A stretch of DNA of 64,000 nucleotides, from the NCBI GenBank assembly GCA_947579665.1, contig OX388346.1, positions 85,686,615-85,750,614 of the forward strand. The letters run 5' to 3'. The translations under genes were made by a program, and so were the position numbers. Positions 1 to 14,200 of the stretch are shown here, piece after piece (within the stretch, counting starts at the first letter, position 1; each line of letters begins with the position of its first letter). The DNA is from Sympetrum striolatum. Taxonomy: Eukaryota > Arthropoda > Insecta > Odonata > Libellulidae. The notes beneath the pieces were generated by a model, which saw nothing but the letters and a program-made list of their open reading frames with translations, searched no databases and was not told the DNA's origin.

Positions 1-3000
1 GTCATAGACATGTGCTGCGTACCAGATCTCCCCGTCCCCACTTTACCCTATCAAGGGCAATTACCATCAGGGGATGCCGGCGGACGGGAGGAATTATCGG
101 AAGAAGCAGCGATGGGCGATAAAGGAGGAAGAGCGGAATATTAATTTCGAAAGAGGGCGCTCATGTAACACAATGCTCGGGGAGAAACAGCTTGCAGATG
201 GACTGATAAGGAATTGTCGAGAGGGAGGACGAATGGGCGCTGACAATACGGGATTAAGGCGGCTTAGGGTCCCCGGAAGAGCTCATTTGATTCCGGCCGA
301 GAGCGGGCGCAGGTTGGAAGCACCACTGCGCTTAAATCACACAATTGGGACAACAATATCACATTACGCGACTTTAAAAGGGGATGTTTGCTACATAAAA
401 CATTAATAATTTCCAGATAGCCGCATAAATAGCAATTGGAGAAATTAACATTCACCGTTTCGTCCAGTATAAAATACATTATATAAAAGAATGATTGGCG
501 CTTCGGAATGTCTTTAATTTAAAATGAATTTAGATAATAAAATAGCAATGTTTATAACCGTAAAAACTGTGATCACATTAATGTCTCTAAGAAGTAAAAC
601 ACTCACTGACGACATTCCAAAATTTTAATAGCTATAATCTTGAAATTCAACTATTTGAGCTATCAGATTACTCAGAATAGTGTGATTAAAGTAAGATGTG
701 TGGAATAATAAGCTGAAAAACTGTATGGTCCATAAAGAATTGGGGCTTATATCTTAATTCGAATGGCAAATCTGAAGCTTACGTGGCCGGCGTCATCATC
801 AGAAATAGAAATTCACTTGTTCCAAATTAGACTCTGTAATAATGCCTCATCTTCTAACAGGCGTATCGTATTTTCATCTCATGGAGCAATAATCAAAGCA
901 ACGAGCGTATAGACCTCGACAAGACAAGCTAGGAGAAGTTAAAAGTATGTGTATCCATAACCGAACACTGTTCTTCAGAGCGAAGGTAATTAATTCCGCG
1001 ACAATGAAAAATCGATGACAGTGCAATTAGTCTCGTCGTGTAGATTGGCCCTCCCCGGATGCGCGTCTCTCTTCGGAGAAAAGCACAAAAGGTATTCGAC
1101 GGAGCAAAAAAGAGGCCTTCCGCGGAATAGGGCAACAGTTGGTGCCAGCGAAGGAGACGAGGGAAAGCGAACTGCTCTCTAAACCATCGACGAAACACAA
1201 TGTACCCGATAATACAATACACTTTAATGTAAACATTTAGAAAAGCGAACTTAAGAGATTGAAAATCGACTGGGTTCAATGACACTTGCTCTCGGTCTGT
1301 GTTAGCGGAAGCCGATCTTAAAGATGCTTACTGAATTTTAAAGTCTATATTGACCAAGAAAATAGCCACCATCATTGATTAATTTGGATTATTCAGTTAA
1401 GTTATTTAATGGAAATGCAACAGATAATCCCTAAATATGGTTGATAATAGAGCGTTGATGTAGACTGCTCCTTGAAGCAGAACCAAACAATTTAGTTGTA
1501 GATTCACGTTATTTCCAAGGGGCAGTATTGTAAGATCTTGATGAAGCGTTTTTTTACCACAGCGTAGGAAACTGACTCTAGATGCGGAAAAACGTAAGAT
1601 TCGTACAAGTATTTCAACCTTAAAGCTGGGAAAACGTTAGAATCGAAGACGCTAGATCGGGATTTCACTAGAATAGCAATGATGAATTTGTCCTTCTAAT
1701 AAAATATATCTCTCTTTAAATAATCTTTACAATATTTGATCTTTCAGTGTACTAGTAGAGAGACTTTTCCTGCTCAATAACTCATCCCTCCAATACCTCA
1801 ATATTCAATCAACTTGAATGACCTAACTAATAGCAGTTTTCTTGCTTCAACCCACACCCATTTCTGAACATCCATAAATTTGCTTGTCTCACAGAAGATG
1901 AGGTGAAGCAGTGATGACTTTGTTAGTCCCTGCACTTTCCGTGTCCATTATATTCCCTTTTCCCCACGACTTCTCACCCTTGCCCCTACAAAAGCTCCAA
2001 TCTTTTCCCGGCGTTCGTCCCTCTTAACGCGCCTTCAATGGACTCGCGGGAGCGGAAGTAAATCGCAGCAGGTCAGGTGGAGATTGAATGGAGACATCTG
2101 GCGGCGACGGGAGGAAGCGAAGGAAAGCAAATTAAGCACTATGTCCGGGATGAGCGAGTGCGCGCATACGAAAACAGTTTGCATATGCCCCTGAGGGGCC
2201 ACTTGTACATGTGCTGAAGCACTCTTTTCTGAGTGCGTGGCAAATAAATATGTTAGCTCTCATTCGGCGAGAGAACAGTGATTTGGGTAGCAGGTGTTGC
2301 ACGAAGGCGTAACTAGGATCAGTATACAGACGGTATTCCCCAAATATGCAAGTGGTATGTAATTTCGTGTCCTTTACTATGGGCACATAACACACATCCT
2401 CTCACTTCATACTTATATTAATGCTAGCTTTTCATCAGGATGTTAGCATTAAAATTTTACGGAAAATGACGCGTCTCTTTTATTATTTTAAATAAAATTA
2501 CCGACTTTGGAGAGTGATCTAAATATTCCATCCATCTCGTCTTCGTGAAATGAAATTATTAATACGAGATACAAAATTAGGCAAAATGGAAGATATTTTT
2601 TCTTGAATGCATCCGGCAATTAAAACTGAATACAGAAGTGAAGTAAAAAATAACATAAAAAGATAAAATGTTCAAATTATCTAATTTCAACGGAGTCAAG
2701 GAGTTCACAATTTTGAAAAACTAATTATTATCTCAAGAATATTTAAGAATAATAGGAATTTGCGCTCTTACTTATAGAAAAGCTTGGACTATCTGATTTA
2801 CTATTTATATAAATCGAATACATTAAATAAACAAACAGGTCATGGGAGAGGGCTGGAGAGGAGGAAAGCAACGATTAGGGAAGTGTTCAAATGGGATTAC
2901 TTTAAATTCATAATTCTTGAAGAAGAAAAAGAGAGCTACCGCGAAAAAACCAAAGACTTAAGTGAAGAGAGAGGTAATACTTGTGCGAAGAGGGACTTGT

Positions 3001-6000
3001 CCAAAACGCAGAGATCGATAATGTATCAGGAATGGAGAAGTTCTTGTTTGCTCGTAGCAGAACAGAAGTAATGTGCTCACTCTCTAAAGTCTTAAACTTA
3101 TATACATAACAGAGAGAAACAGTCTGGCTAGATTCTTTGATACCTCTTTTTATATAAGGGAAATTCTACCGGTCTTCGTCAAGTACTGCGCTAGTTGAGA
3201 CAAATCTCAGATTACTAAAACTCGGCTCAGCATTGTCGTGACGAGGAATTTGATTTCCCGACTTGGTGGCATTGAAAGAGACATCAAATCGGGAAGTGGG
3301 AGGGAGTAATTAATGACCCTTCAGCGTACGCATCCCCAAAGGAGAGTACCCCCAATGCACTCCGAATGGATCTCTTTTGTGAAGAGGGTAGCCGATGGGT
3401 TGTAAAATGGCGGAGGCAAACAAGGAGAATGCAAATGATCCGAATGAATCCAGGTCGAGAGGGGTCGCCATCTGATATCGCTCGATTTGATTAATTAATG
3501 TCGCCATAGAAATGCTAATTACGCTTTAAAGGGTGCTCCTAAGATAATGATTTTTCTACCTTTTGAATAACTTTATACGCTGGCTGGACGGTAGAGGACG
3601 ATTTTCTGTTTCGAATAGGTGTTCATTATGTAACATTAACTCAGACCATTTAAGTTCTATAAAACCAGCCGATCAAGAGTAAAGCATTTCTTTAAAGTAT
3701 AAAATTAATTCAAGAATCAATCTATAATGTACACATATCTTCTGCAATATTTCAACTGTACTTGGTTAATGTGAACCACGAAAGATCGTAAAAATAAACG
3801 CCGTAATAAGATTTAATACATTTATTTATTGAAAGACGAAACATATTTAAGGAGACTACCCTCTGATGGAACTTGTTCTACGTCATTTGATATTAGAATG
3901 ATAGTAAATGAAACTTTTACTTCCCTCTTTAATATGTAACAAAGCATTGTTTTCCATTCATTTAATAATGTGAAATTAATCGTCAAACAGCGTATGATTA
4001 CGGTGGAAAGAGATGGAATATTAAAATTGGATGTATAACAGGATTTTATTCTTTATATGTCCGTAAATCCTGATTGAATTGGTTTCAAGACATACCTACT
4101 ACTCGTATATTCTTACAAAAAAAATAATTATAAATATACAAAATAATTAGAGCTAAGAGATCCTGCGAAGAGGTAAACGAGAAATAACATAGCTTCCAAT
4201 AATAAAATTATCAGAATTAATAAATTAAAGTTTTCCATAATATATAGGGGAATTCATACGTTTCCCCTTTTTCTGTTCCATTTCCCTTAGACGGCGACAA
4301 AATAATGTCAGTGTGGCTGAATTGAGCAGAAGGAAGATGCTGGAGAGAGGGACGTGCGTCAGATGGACCGCTTTTGGGCAAGAGAAGCGACAAAGAGGTG
4401 TAAAATGATGATCGGTGGCAGGCAGATTAAAGGATCTGTCGTTTCCGTCGGAATAATTGAGCGGATAAAGAAGGACGGACCCAAATACTGTCTGCCCTCC
4501 AAAACGTCCGCGACTTACTTCTACTCATGCGCGTCCAACTCCCCACCCCACTTCCTGCCCCTGCTCCAATGGAATCTCTCGTCCGCCATCCCTCGCTATC
4601 TCCCCTTATCCCTCTCTACGCCTCCCAAACCTTCTTTTGCCGAAGAATAGGTTTTCGCGCGATTACAACTCTACATCCTACGATAACTTACCCTTTAATT
4701 ATTTTTCGTTTCTTTTCTCTAAAGTGCCTTTATTCTCTAGATTGAATATGCTATTTCCCGTATCCCAAGCAGCGAGTAAGACTGAAGAAACAAGAAAGAT
4801 GCTACGAATTTTAAAAACTCAATCCTCCTGTAAAAATGTACGAAAATTCGTTTATACCTAAAATAATAGCAGAGAAGAGTCATATCATCAAATGGGTGGA
4901 TGTATTTGAACCAATTTTTTTCCTAAGAATATCAGAACAGTTCAGCCATGAAAATATTAATCAACAATATTTTAACGTTTGAAAAATTCACGATTACGTC
5001 GACTCCTAGTGAATGAATAATTGTTTGTTCATGCAGACATATCGCTTAAGAACTTTTTATTAACCTCGATTCCCTTTAATCCTAAAGGAAGTATAATTCA
5101 TGGTCACGACTGGAGCCCTCCCGAACAAATACAATGATTGTTTATATAGAATTCTCATTAGTTACTTTGAGAATCTATCTATCTATATCTTAGCTATACT
5201 CAGGGAATACCTTTCTTAATTTAAATAGAATTTTAATGAGCAGATTTGAAAAATGTACACCCAGAATTTAGTAAGAATTTCAGCATAATAGGGAATTGAA
5301 CAGATGAAACTTATCCTGTTTCTGTTTAACTCATACAAAATCTTCAAATAAAAGCAAATTTAATACAAAGTATGATGCAATATATATCATGTATCACCAT
5401 GAAATATAGTTTACGTACTTTGCTATCCTAAAATAATCATTGGTATTATTACTCTAGAGCGATATAATAATTATTATCAAGTTACTTGAGTTATTCATGG
5501 GCTATTAAGTTATTAATGGTTTACTTCAAGATTGAGATGATGGTTTCAATTGATAAGATCTCCGTTGAGTTTCAAAGCGTTTATAGCGAAGAAGGACCTG
5601 AAACGAAAACTCGAGAAAAGGCGGCAAAAATTTCCAAGTCATTGGAAGGTGTGTGCGTTTTTCCTTCTGTTTGTGTTTCTGCCATCCTCTCTTTCCCTTC
5701 GTTCCCTTGTTGACTCGACTCTTTTTACCAGCTTCTTCTCTCCTTACAGGTTCCCCTTCCCCCTCCAAGGGATCCAAGTGGAGGATCAATAAGAAGGCAG
5801 TTCCGCTACCCAGGTCACTTCCACTGGAGCTGCTCCGTCGCCCAACCACTGCCTTAGACCACCCATCTCATCATCAAAATACATCTTTAATTCCGACTCG
5901 CGACTCCAAAGGATAATGCAAGCGTGTAAAGGACGGATTTCTTACCTCGGCCCTTCCAAAAGGCATCTCCTTTTCTCGGAAGAGGAATTTTTCATCTCAC

Positions 6001-9000
6001 GCGAGAAAAGAGGGTGTTTCTGGAACGTTGCACGCATATTTCTGGGATGATGCGAGGAGAAAGGGTTGGGAATTAAAGAGTTATCTATTGGGTGGAAAGT
6101 TGTAAGCCACGTTGATGTAGGTCAGCTCCTCCTCCCAAAGGCGATTGCTTAGCTCAACGTGGCTTAATCAATGAGGAGAAGTCGGGGTATCCAAATTTAA
6201 GCTGCCGCAACTATTCGTTAAGTCAACTGAATGTTAAAAATCGGGATGTTTCTGAAAAAATGGTTGATGAAAACGTTCGCATGATATAAGATTTCACATC
6301 ACTCTGTATTTGTGAAATTAGATGCTACAGAACTGGAGATAAATGAAAACTGAAATTTAATTTCGTACAAAATATGATAATTTATCTAATTAAAAATAAA
6401 TAATATAAAACACTAAAAATATCAACTCTTAAGGCACTAGTCGAATAAAAATACCATACTTTTAGTAAAAGCTGTAATCTATGAGTATAAAGAAATAATA
6501 CTTATGTATGAAGTCCGGATTTATGGAATCTGGAATTTTTGAGCAATGAACCATCATTTTTCTGATGCTATAAACACCTTAATGTAATAATATGCCATTT
6601 TTTGCTTTCTTATATAAAAACAGTGGGTAATATTTTTCTTTCTATTTTACATACCTCAATGAAAGCCTTTTGCATATCGGTAAACGATGTTGCGATATCA
6701 AAACGATGTTTTTCTCATTCGCTTAAGTGCGTAAAATGGCAGAAAAATGTTGAGGCCCGAATGGCTCGTAAAGGCGGGTCGGCGCCAACATGTAAATATC
6801 CTCGGAAGCTCGTAAATTATGCAAGGCGCCGAGAAGGAACATATTCAAACGAAGGCAAAATTTTGCACATAATTACTCAATTATTGACGAAGCCATGCTT
6901 TTTTCCTTTTGAGGTCGTAGAATAGGAATCCTTTCATTTCTGAAGAACATTTTAGTTAACATTTTAAGACATTTAGTTACCGAAACCCGGTAATGTCGCT
7001 TAAAAAAAGTTTCACAAGCGATTTCTCTTCCTTTCTCTTAGGCTATTATTTACGCCACCGATGATTCTACAAAATAAAATACTGCGTTCCGATCCACTTT
7101 CTGATTCTCTGTCTGGAGAATGGCGCTGATAAGGCAACGTTTCTAATTAAAGTTCGCCGACACTAAATAAAAAGGATCTGAGAGCAACTTGCATTGAGAC
7201 ATTTTTTTAAAATAGGGAATGCTTAGTGATGATAATAACAAGGTATTATTATGGTTTTCCCTGCACCAATAACGTGAACATTGCGAAAAGGGATAACTGA
7301 TAATAGTTCCAAATATTACGAAAACGTTTGGGAATATCAAATTTTGAAGAAGAATTGATTGCACGGTACCTAGAGGGAAATCAAATTGTAGGAATTATTA
7401 TATTATCAACAAGATCACAACTGTAGACTGATGCCTCTCTATCATGAGCCTTAGGCTAACACGTAATACTTGAAAACTGAATATTCCGAGAAACATTTCG
7501 GAAAAGGTGACAATAGACTAGTTAAAACACTTCGACCTTCACTTGTCGGAACTTCATCTTACACAAATGAGATAAATTAAAGTTTATTTCATCTTATTTG
7601 CTTAAAAATGTAATATTAAGGCAAGATTAGATGGTAGCTCTTTGGATGAATGTTCTTTAATTTTGCTCACACCGGAAAGATGTGAAATAAAAAGTAGAAG
7701 GTGGAGGTATACCTCAACGACTCCTGGAATTCTTATGGTCTCCGTTTCGCTCATTTGTTTCCGTTGACCACAAAATGGCGGAAGTTGATGACACCAGCGG
7801 TTTTACTTGGTGGGGGAGAAGGAAGAACATAAGAGGGGAGAAGGAATTAGATGTTTTACAAACAGGGAAACAGACGTAGACTTCGCTTGAACGTAGAAGA
7901 AGCCGTTGAAGAGTATATTCTTTGCCCATTCGGAGAGATGAACGCATGCAGTACGGGGCAACCGGAAATCGACGGAAAGGGTTGAAGATTTAGTGACGAA
8001 AAGCGGAATCTGAGAGAACTGCTTGCGAAGCACGAGACCGTTTTTATCGCATCGAAATTAACGTGTTTTTTCCTTCCATAAGATGCACCAATAAGGGCTG
8101 GAAACGGAAGGGATGTCATCGATCCTTTGGGCGAAAATGCTGACATGAAATCGCGAAAGCAGATACGCGTCTGGGACATCTTGTTATGTAACAGCAAATG
8201 GCTGAAATTTGTGTGACAATTTAGTAATGAATGATATCCAATCCCACACGATGTCGGAATCTTGCATCAAAATCATGCTGCAATGATAGATTCTCGGACG
8301 GGTGTCAATCGATGACAGGACGGAGTATCAAGATGAAAAACTAAATCAACAAAAAATGAGGATCATACGAAATTACGGATAGCTTTTCCCATGAGTTATA
8401 GAATGCAGGGCAGCATATCGGAGAAATCGAAAATGCCGCTTTGTGCGGTGGTCTCAGTGTACAGTTCTTTTTCTCATGATTCGTTCATTTTTTCGTCAGT
8501 GGTTTTCCTTTGGCACCGGAAACGCGGGTCACAATCACTGATTTTTCAAAGCGCTTTCTCCCACTTCTAACACATTTTACTGCACGTTTTTGCGCAGACT
8601 GAAAATAATTTTGGAATTTACTGTTTATTTTTTATCACGGTGTTGAAGCGTCGTAAAATTGTAAAATCAACCCGGATGAACTGATTATGATATATGTTTA
8701 TAAAATAGTGAACAGAAAGGAAAAAAGGTTCATAAACATGACCTGATATGTGTCACTATATTATTCAATTCATGTAAAACCTTTCGTAAGGGCTATTTTT
8801 TCTAAATCTCACGGTTAGAAATTTATTTCATAAATTTAGTTTTTCAACTGACTTCTGTGTGACTTCAGTTGAAGTTTAGATTGCGCAAATCTTATATTTG
8901 TTTCTCTTTAATGGACATACATTCCTAAAAGGTAACTCGCAATTACTTGTAATAAAATAACTAAGAAGAGTAAAAACATGAATTTTAGCATTCAATTTTC

Positions 9001-11005
9001 TGACGAGTTAGCTCATAATTTATACTGTAATGCCATTTGGGCAATGCATAGAGCGTATGATATCCATCGATCCAGGTAACTTATGTTTATTTCCCCAGTA
9101 GTATATAGTCAGTATAGAAGTACTATGGGTAATAAAATTGCATCCCGTGATTTTTAAGCCCTTCAGTAGAATGATTCAGTCTTGTTTGTGCAGCATCTGA
9201 CGATAGTAATTCGATCAAATGGAGCTACAAAAAATCGCCAACGGAAAATATATCAAATTATCGAAAAAAATTCAATCTCGAATCCAGATTCCAGCTTCCG
9301 ATTTGGGCTCGCAGGAACCAAAGCCTTTTCGAGCGAAACCATTTGGCATAGGCCGATCGGGAAAGGGTGCCGATGTCCTCTGGTCGGGTCCACACCATCG
9401 CCCCCACTCTATGAAGCCATCGTCCGGATGTCCCGAAATGATTTCATTTATTGAATAGGAAAAGGGCAAAGGGAGAAATAGTTTGCCGGGGGAGAGGGTT
9501 TTTAAGAGAAGCACAGATGTTTCCCTTCCCGTCCCTAGGGAACACTTGTTCCCGTAGTTACACGGTCCCTGAGGGAGGCAGGGGATTCGGCGTCTAACGA
9601 AATGGGTTGTCAACCGAAGCACGGGATTTGGAACTATGGGCGGAGGAAAACAGGGGCTAGGGGAAAACGTGTATATTTCACAGCACAACAAAAGTACCCC
9701 CACTCCTCCTAACACCCTTTTCGCTCCGAAGGTGGGTCCTCGAGCAGCAGATCGAAGTATCGGACGTTAGTTCCAGTGATTGAGAGATAGGTGGAGCGCT
9801 AAAACTGCCCCCTGGTCGAGGAACAAGACCTGAAAATGCTCGCAGCTTTTTTGGACTGATGTTTTCGCTCCCGAAAGCGATCCTTTTTTCCGCACATTAG
9901 CCGTTGCCAACGCGAGCAACAATCCCCCCCTCTAACGTCTTCAGGAAGAGTCTAAATCACTCCCCGCGCTCCTCTAAATCCTCTTTCGCGGAAGATCCCA
10001 CTCCCCCTCTACAAGTTGGGCTTCCTCCTCTTTCTTCTTTGGGGGTGGGGGTGGATGGAGAGAAGATGGATGGGAGTGGGGATTTAAAGGTCAGATAGAC
10101 TCATCTGCCTCCCTCTTTTTGGGATGTGGTGACCTTTCATATAACACCAGGATGGCTGCTGATCGCATTTAGTCGTCTGCTCGTTAATAAAGGCGGAAGT
10201 GGAATGGAGAGGGGACGTTCTCAAACCGCTGACTCAGGGAAAATTTTAGGTAAATTCCTAAGATTTTAAGATTTACCCCATAATTCGTTACCAGGCTCGA
10301 GGAAGTTATAACTTCTTGCTGTTTAAGTTCTTAATGATTTAGAGGAATTATTCCATTCCTCCAGAATATTTGAACAAAAATTTACATATTAGAATTCTCT
10401 ATTTAGGAAAACACAAATGCAAGTCTAATCATATTTTTCAGTACAAATACTATTCACTTTAAAGGTAATCAATTTCTAACCTCTTCTGAGCATTAATGTA
10501 ACTTTCAAATAGTGAATACGTACTGAAAATTACTAGTTTCACAATAAAGTGTATTCTATAATTAGCAGACTTATAGTTACAAGCTTTCGAATGTAGGGAT
10601 AGCTTATGCAATTCATAATATTTGGGTTCATACGGAATGATTATCATGAGTAACTCATAGTTTCAATAACCTTAAAGAAAGACTAAAGAAATTTAGAAGT
10701 GAATGATATCTGCAAAAGCTGTAATAATGAAACTTATGACTCCTTTACTTCTTCGAAATTACGATTCAGTTAAAAAACTGGAAATTAATCAGTAAAAACT
10801 TCTTTGAAAAGCATCATCACCCAACGTAATTTATCATTTGAATCTTCTATCAGCTAACGACAACCTTTTATTTCTGAATAACAATGAAAACAATAACAAT
10901 AGCAACAATTAAAGCCGATTAGTGGGAATACCAATTGGAAACACGACAACGTCTGAGGGCACTACACCTTTGGCACATTTAATTAATAAAACAAAGAGCT
11001 CTTAC
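1..11005 (-). other. sv: Start of sv intron 3 (no gene found)
   Basis: This is the stretch downstream of the exon 3 donor. The next sv exon should begin with one base completing an Arg codon, followed by codons like IVRNKA; I found no such segment here. The rest of intron 3 and the gene's 3' half should therefore lie beyond position 1. I see no rRNA, tRNA or other gene. It holds alternating AT-rich and GC-richer blocks (for example 1-330, 1.95-2.15, 4.26-4.65, 5.7-6.2 and 9.3-10.2 kb) and one short inverted repeat at 6103-6166. Confidence 0.6.
6103..6166. repeat. 13-bp perfect inverted repeat, hairpin of 64 nt
   Basis: TAAGCCACGTTGA (6103-6115) and TCAACGTGGCTTA (6154-6166) are exact complements around a 38-nt spacer. 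A further five pairs, including two G-U, can form after a 2x2 internal loop. The size resembles a pre-microRNA hairpin but pairing is incomplete. It may equally be chance or a conserved non-coding element. Confidence 0.6.
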
Positions 11006-11203
11006 CTGTTGATGGAGCTGACCGATGGAACGTTGTCCTGAGAGCAGATTCCCTCTGCGAGGAGTCGATCCCGGATCTCCCAGGCGAACATCGTTGGGTT
11101 TTCTCTTTTGTAATTTGCGATGGCGTCCACCACTGGTGGGGTCGCCACCTTCGGCTTACTTCCGCCGATAACACCCGCCTTAAAACTTCCCGTTTCGTAA
11201 TAC
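11006..11203 (-). CDS. sv: shaven / Pax2 exon 3: paired domain linker and RED subdomain
   Basis: This exon continues the paired domain. Seen: a CTTGTCTCTTCGCAG acceptor, then G completing the Arg codon begun in exon 2 (AG|G), then [20 protein letters not shown], the RED helices with [20 protein letters not shown], and SVSSINR. It ends on the first two bases of an Arg codon at a consensus CAG|GTAAGA donor. The length is 198 bp, phase 2 in and phase 2 out. [22 protein letters not shown] is the Pax2/5/8 linker that contacts the minor groove. The SFKAG and [14 protein letters not shown] variants match fly sv as I remember it, where vertebrate proteins have SIKPG and PKVVEKIAEYKRQN. The frame is intact. 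The exon that should follow, expected to begin with IVRN-like residues, was not found in the remaining 11 kb, so intron 3 probably runs off the window. Confidence 0.97.
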
Positions 11204-14200
11204 CTGCGAAGAGACAAGAATTGATCCATGTTATTGATACATTATTAAGTCTTTCTCTCAGAAGAGTCTTATATATATAAGATAACCTTCGATGACGTAT
11301 TTGGGTAAGAACGTCATTCTTAAGCAGTCATAAAATATTCAAACCGTGACAAATGGTAAAGCTGGAGGATGTTCTCTCCAATAAAATATAACAACATCGA
11401 TGTAAATTTTGCAGTAACATCTCTAAGAATTTTGCTATACATAGATAATATAGTCTAAAGAAACTTATGATAATTTAACGTAAGAATATTTTTTTCGAAA
11501 TACAGAGTAGTGAATTCTTCACACTTTCTAACAACGTGGTATGTGCGTGTATCTTAATTCTCCTCTTCTGTCAAGTTAAATATTCAATATGAATATTAAT
11601 ATTTAACCACCGAACCCTGTTCTGGAATAACGTTGAACATCCGCATGTGTATTAAAACAGATTTCTTTACATACCAAAATTTATATAATAAAAATTGTTT
11701 CCTATAGTTTGAAATTTTGTTGTCTCAAACCACAGTACGGTTTCATAGGTCTTATTTAAAGTTTGTTCTCATATCTCATATTTCTCTTCACTCGATTCCT
11801 TTAAATTTTTCTCAACAATTTTCTCAATCGTTCAGAGAGTGAGTGCACAGCTCTTTAAATGAACGCCCGTCTTCCGTATTGCTGACGGTTCAACAACCCT
11901 CTATCGGTGATGCAAACTCTGGATTCGGAACGGAGAGCGCGTTTCCTCACCCGATGCTTATCTTCAATTCCTATCCGCACGGATCTCAGAAAAACAGCGA
12001 AACGGCTAATTTATCCGGACAAAGTCCTAAAAATCCCCGAAGCGCCTCCTCTCGTTGGGAAGGGGCGATAAGAGGAAAGTTGGAGGGCGGGAGATTAGAG
12101 AGGATGAAGTTGAGGAGGGTTAGGAGCAACACCCTACCAAGAATAAAACCCTAGGGTGCAAGTGGCCTTCCCGAGATCGCTCTGGTGGAGTGCATTAGCC
12201 CTTATTACGGCCGACAAGTGCATTATCTGGGATATTGGCGAAATAAAGCGACATCTGGGATGGATGGGGCGCTGAAAGGATGATGGTGGTACACTTCTTC
12301 TCCCAATATGCCTTTGAAGCTCCCCTTCGGATTGATACCATAATTTTGGTCGCTTCATAAGGCCTCCAAATCACACTCTCTCACCCCACTTCTTCTCCCC
12401 CGCCATTCCGACTTTTTCCCTCTCCTGTTTCCGATAACGTATAGATCGACCTCGTCCTCGCGCGTATTTCAATCGCTCTGCCACCTACAACATCTGTACC
12501 AGCAGATTCTTTTCGCATCATAAATCGGTTCTTAGGGAAGTGCTTCTTTGTGTGAAGCAGAGGGAAATTACTCTTTCCCTAAAAATACCCAACATTATAT
12601 ATATTTATGGACATGGAATCACCGAATACAATATTATTCTATTATCAGGTCACAAGAAAGTGATTGCTATATACATGCAGTAAAGTTGAAAATCGAAAAT
12701 AATCGTAATATTATTATAAAGAATGGTGTAATAAATGTGATAAAGAGGATATGTCTGCGTCAGATATATCTGCAGAGAAATATTGTTTTTTAATAATGAC
12801 ACGGACATTAAATAAATTATTTTTATGTATTTCATTGATGTTGTATCTTAAAAGCGTAAGATTACATAATGTGAATTCCTAGCTACTTCGTTCTTCAGCG
12901 GACCTTGAGAACAACGTATCTATAAACAATGAACGATCGATTATTTAATTCAATCCGTGAAAATTTGGCTGTGACACGTGTAGGTTAAAAGCGTAGCGGT
13001 AAGTTACACTTAAGATTCCGATCTAGGAAAGGAAAAAAAATACTTATTGGAATACGAGATTTTCAAATTAAAATATTCGTATTTTATTTGGAAAACCATT
13101 CACACATAGAATAAATTTGAATTAAATAGTACACTCATACTTTGTCTTCGAATAATTGGATAATTGTGCCAATATTGACGTTTTTTATGGCTACATGGAT
13201 GTTTACATTGAAAAACGGTCATTCGCAACAAAGTTTTGCCATTCAGTATCAATTCTTGATAGAATTTTCAATCATTGCAATATTTTCATTGATACGAAAT
13301 TCGCAATTCCTCCGGATTGATGTATCTAATTGCCATTGAAAAATTAAAACCGATCGAACCGTCTTCCAACTTTTATTTTGAAGGAAATTAACCCGTCACT
13401 TTCTCAGCACTCGATGAAATTTGCAGGCGCAAAAAATGCACAAACAGCGAGGGAGTGACGGAAGGCTCAACAGAATGCATAATCACGTCAATGAATTAAA
13501 CTCACACGGATAAGGTTTATCGATTCCGTATCAATTTTAACGTTGGCGGGAAAAGTCGTCCAAGCAGAGGCCATGCGCGCCAAAAAAGTTCAAAATCCTG
13601 AATACCGAGTGTTTTCTCAGAGAAGCACTCCATCGGCTGTCAGTCATTTATCAAACTTCGACGAAACGGCATTATTCAGCACGTGTACTGGAACAATGGG
13701 CGAAGGGATAATGGGAATAGCGAATGGCCACGGCAAGTGAGGGATCGGAAAACCGTGCTGTCGTGATTATTTTACGACGGACTCGCACAAGCGGACTGCG
13801 AACGAATTCTTCGGCTTCGATTTTTTCGGGCGAATACTTAATTAGCCGCGGGACGAGGATTCCGCGCAATTTAATACTTCCACAAATAGATCCGTAATGA
13901 GATTTACTTTTACTTTCGCTGTTTCATTGAGGCCTAAATTATAAAAAATGGCATCGAAGTAGATTAACGGAGTATTGATTCCGTTAACTGTGTGCTACAA
14001 TATTCCGAAATAAACTTCGCCGAGAGAGAGCCAAAATATAAATAAAATAATTGACTTCGAGTGATGCCTCATCTATCCGATGTCTCTCTCTGGAAATAAA
14101 AGCTCTGCGTCAGAAAGAATAGCAACGTTTTTCCGTAGATGGAATTCAGATTACCTACAAAGCACAAATATATATCTCTTCAATCCATCTTCCCTCATTA

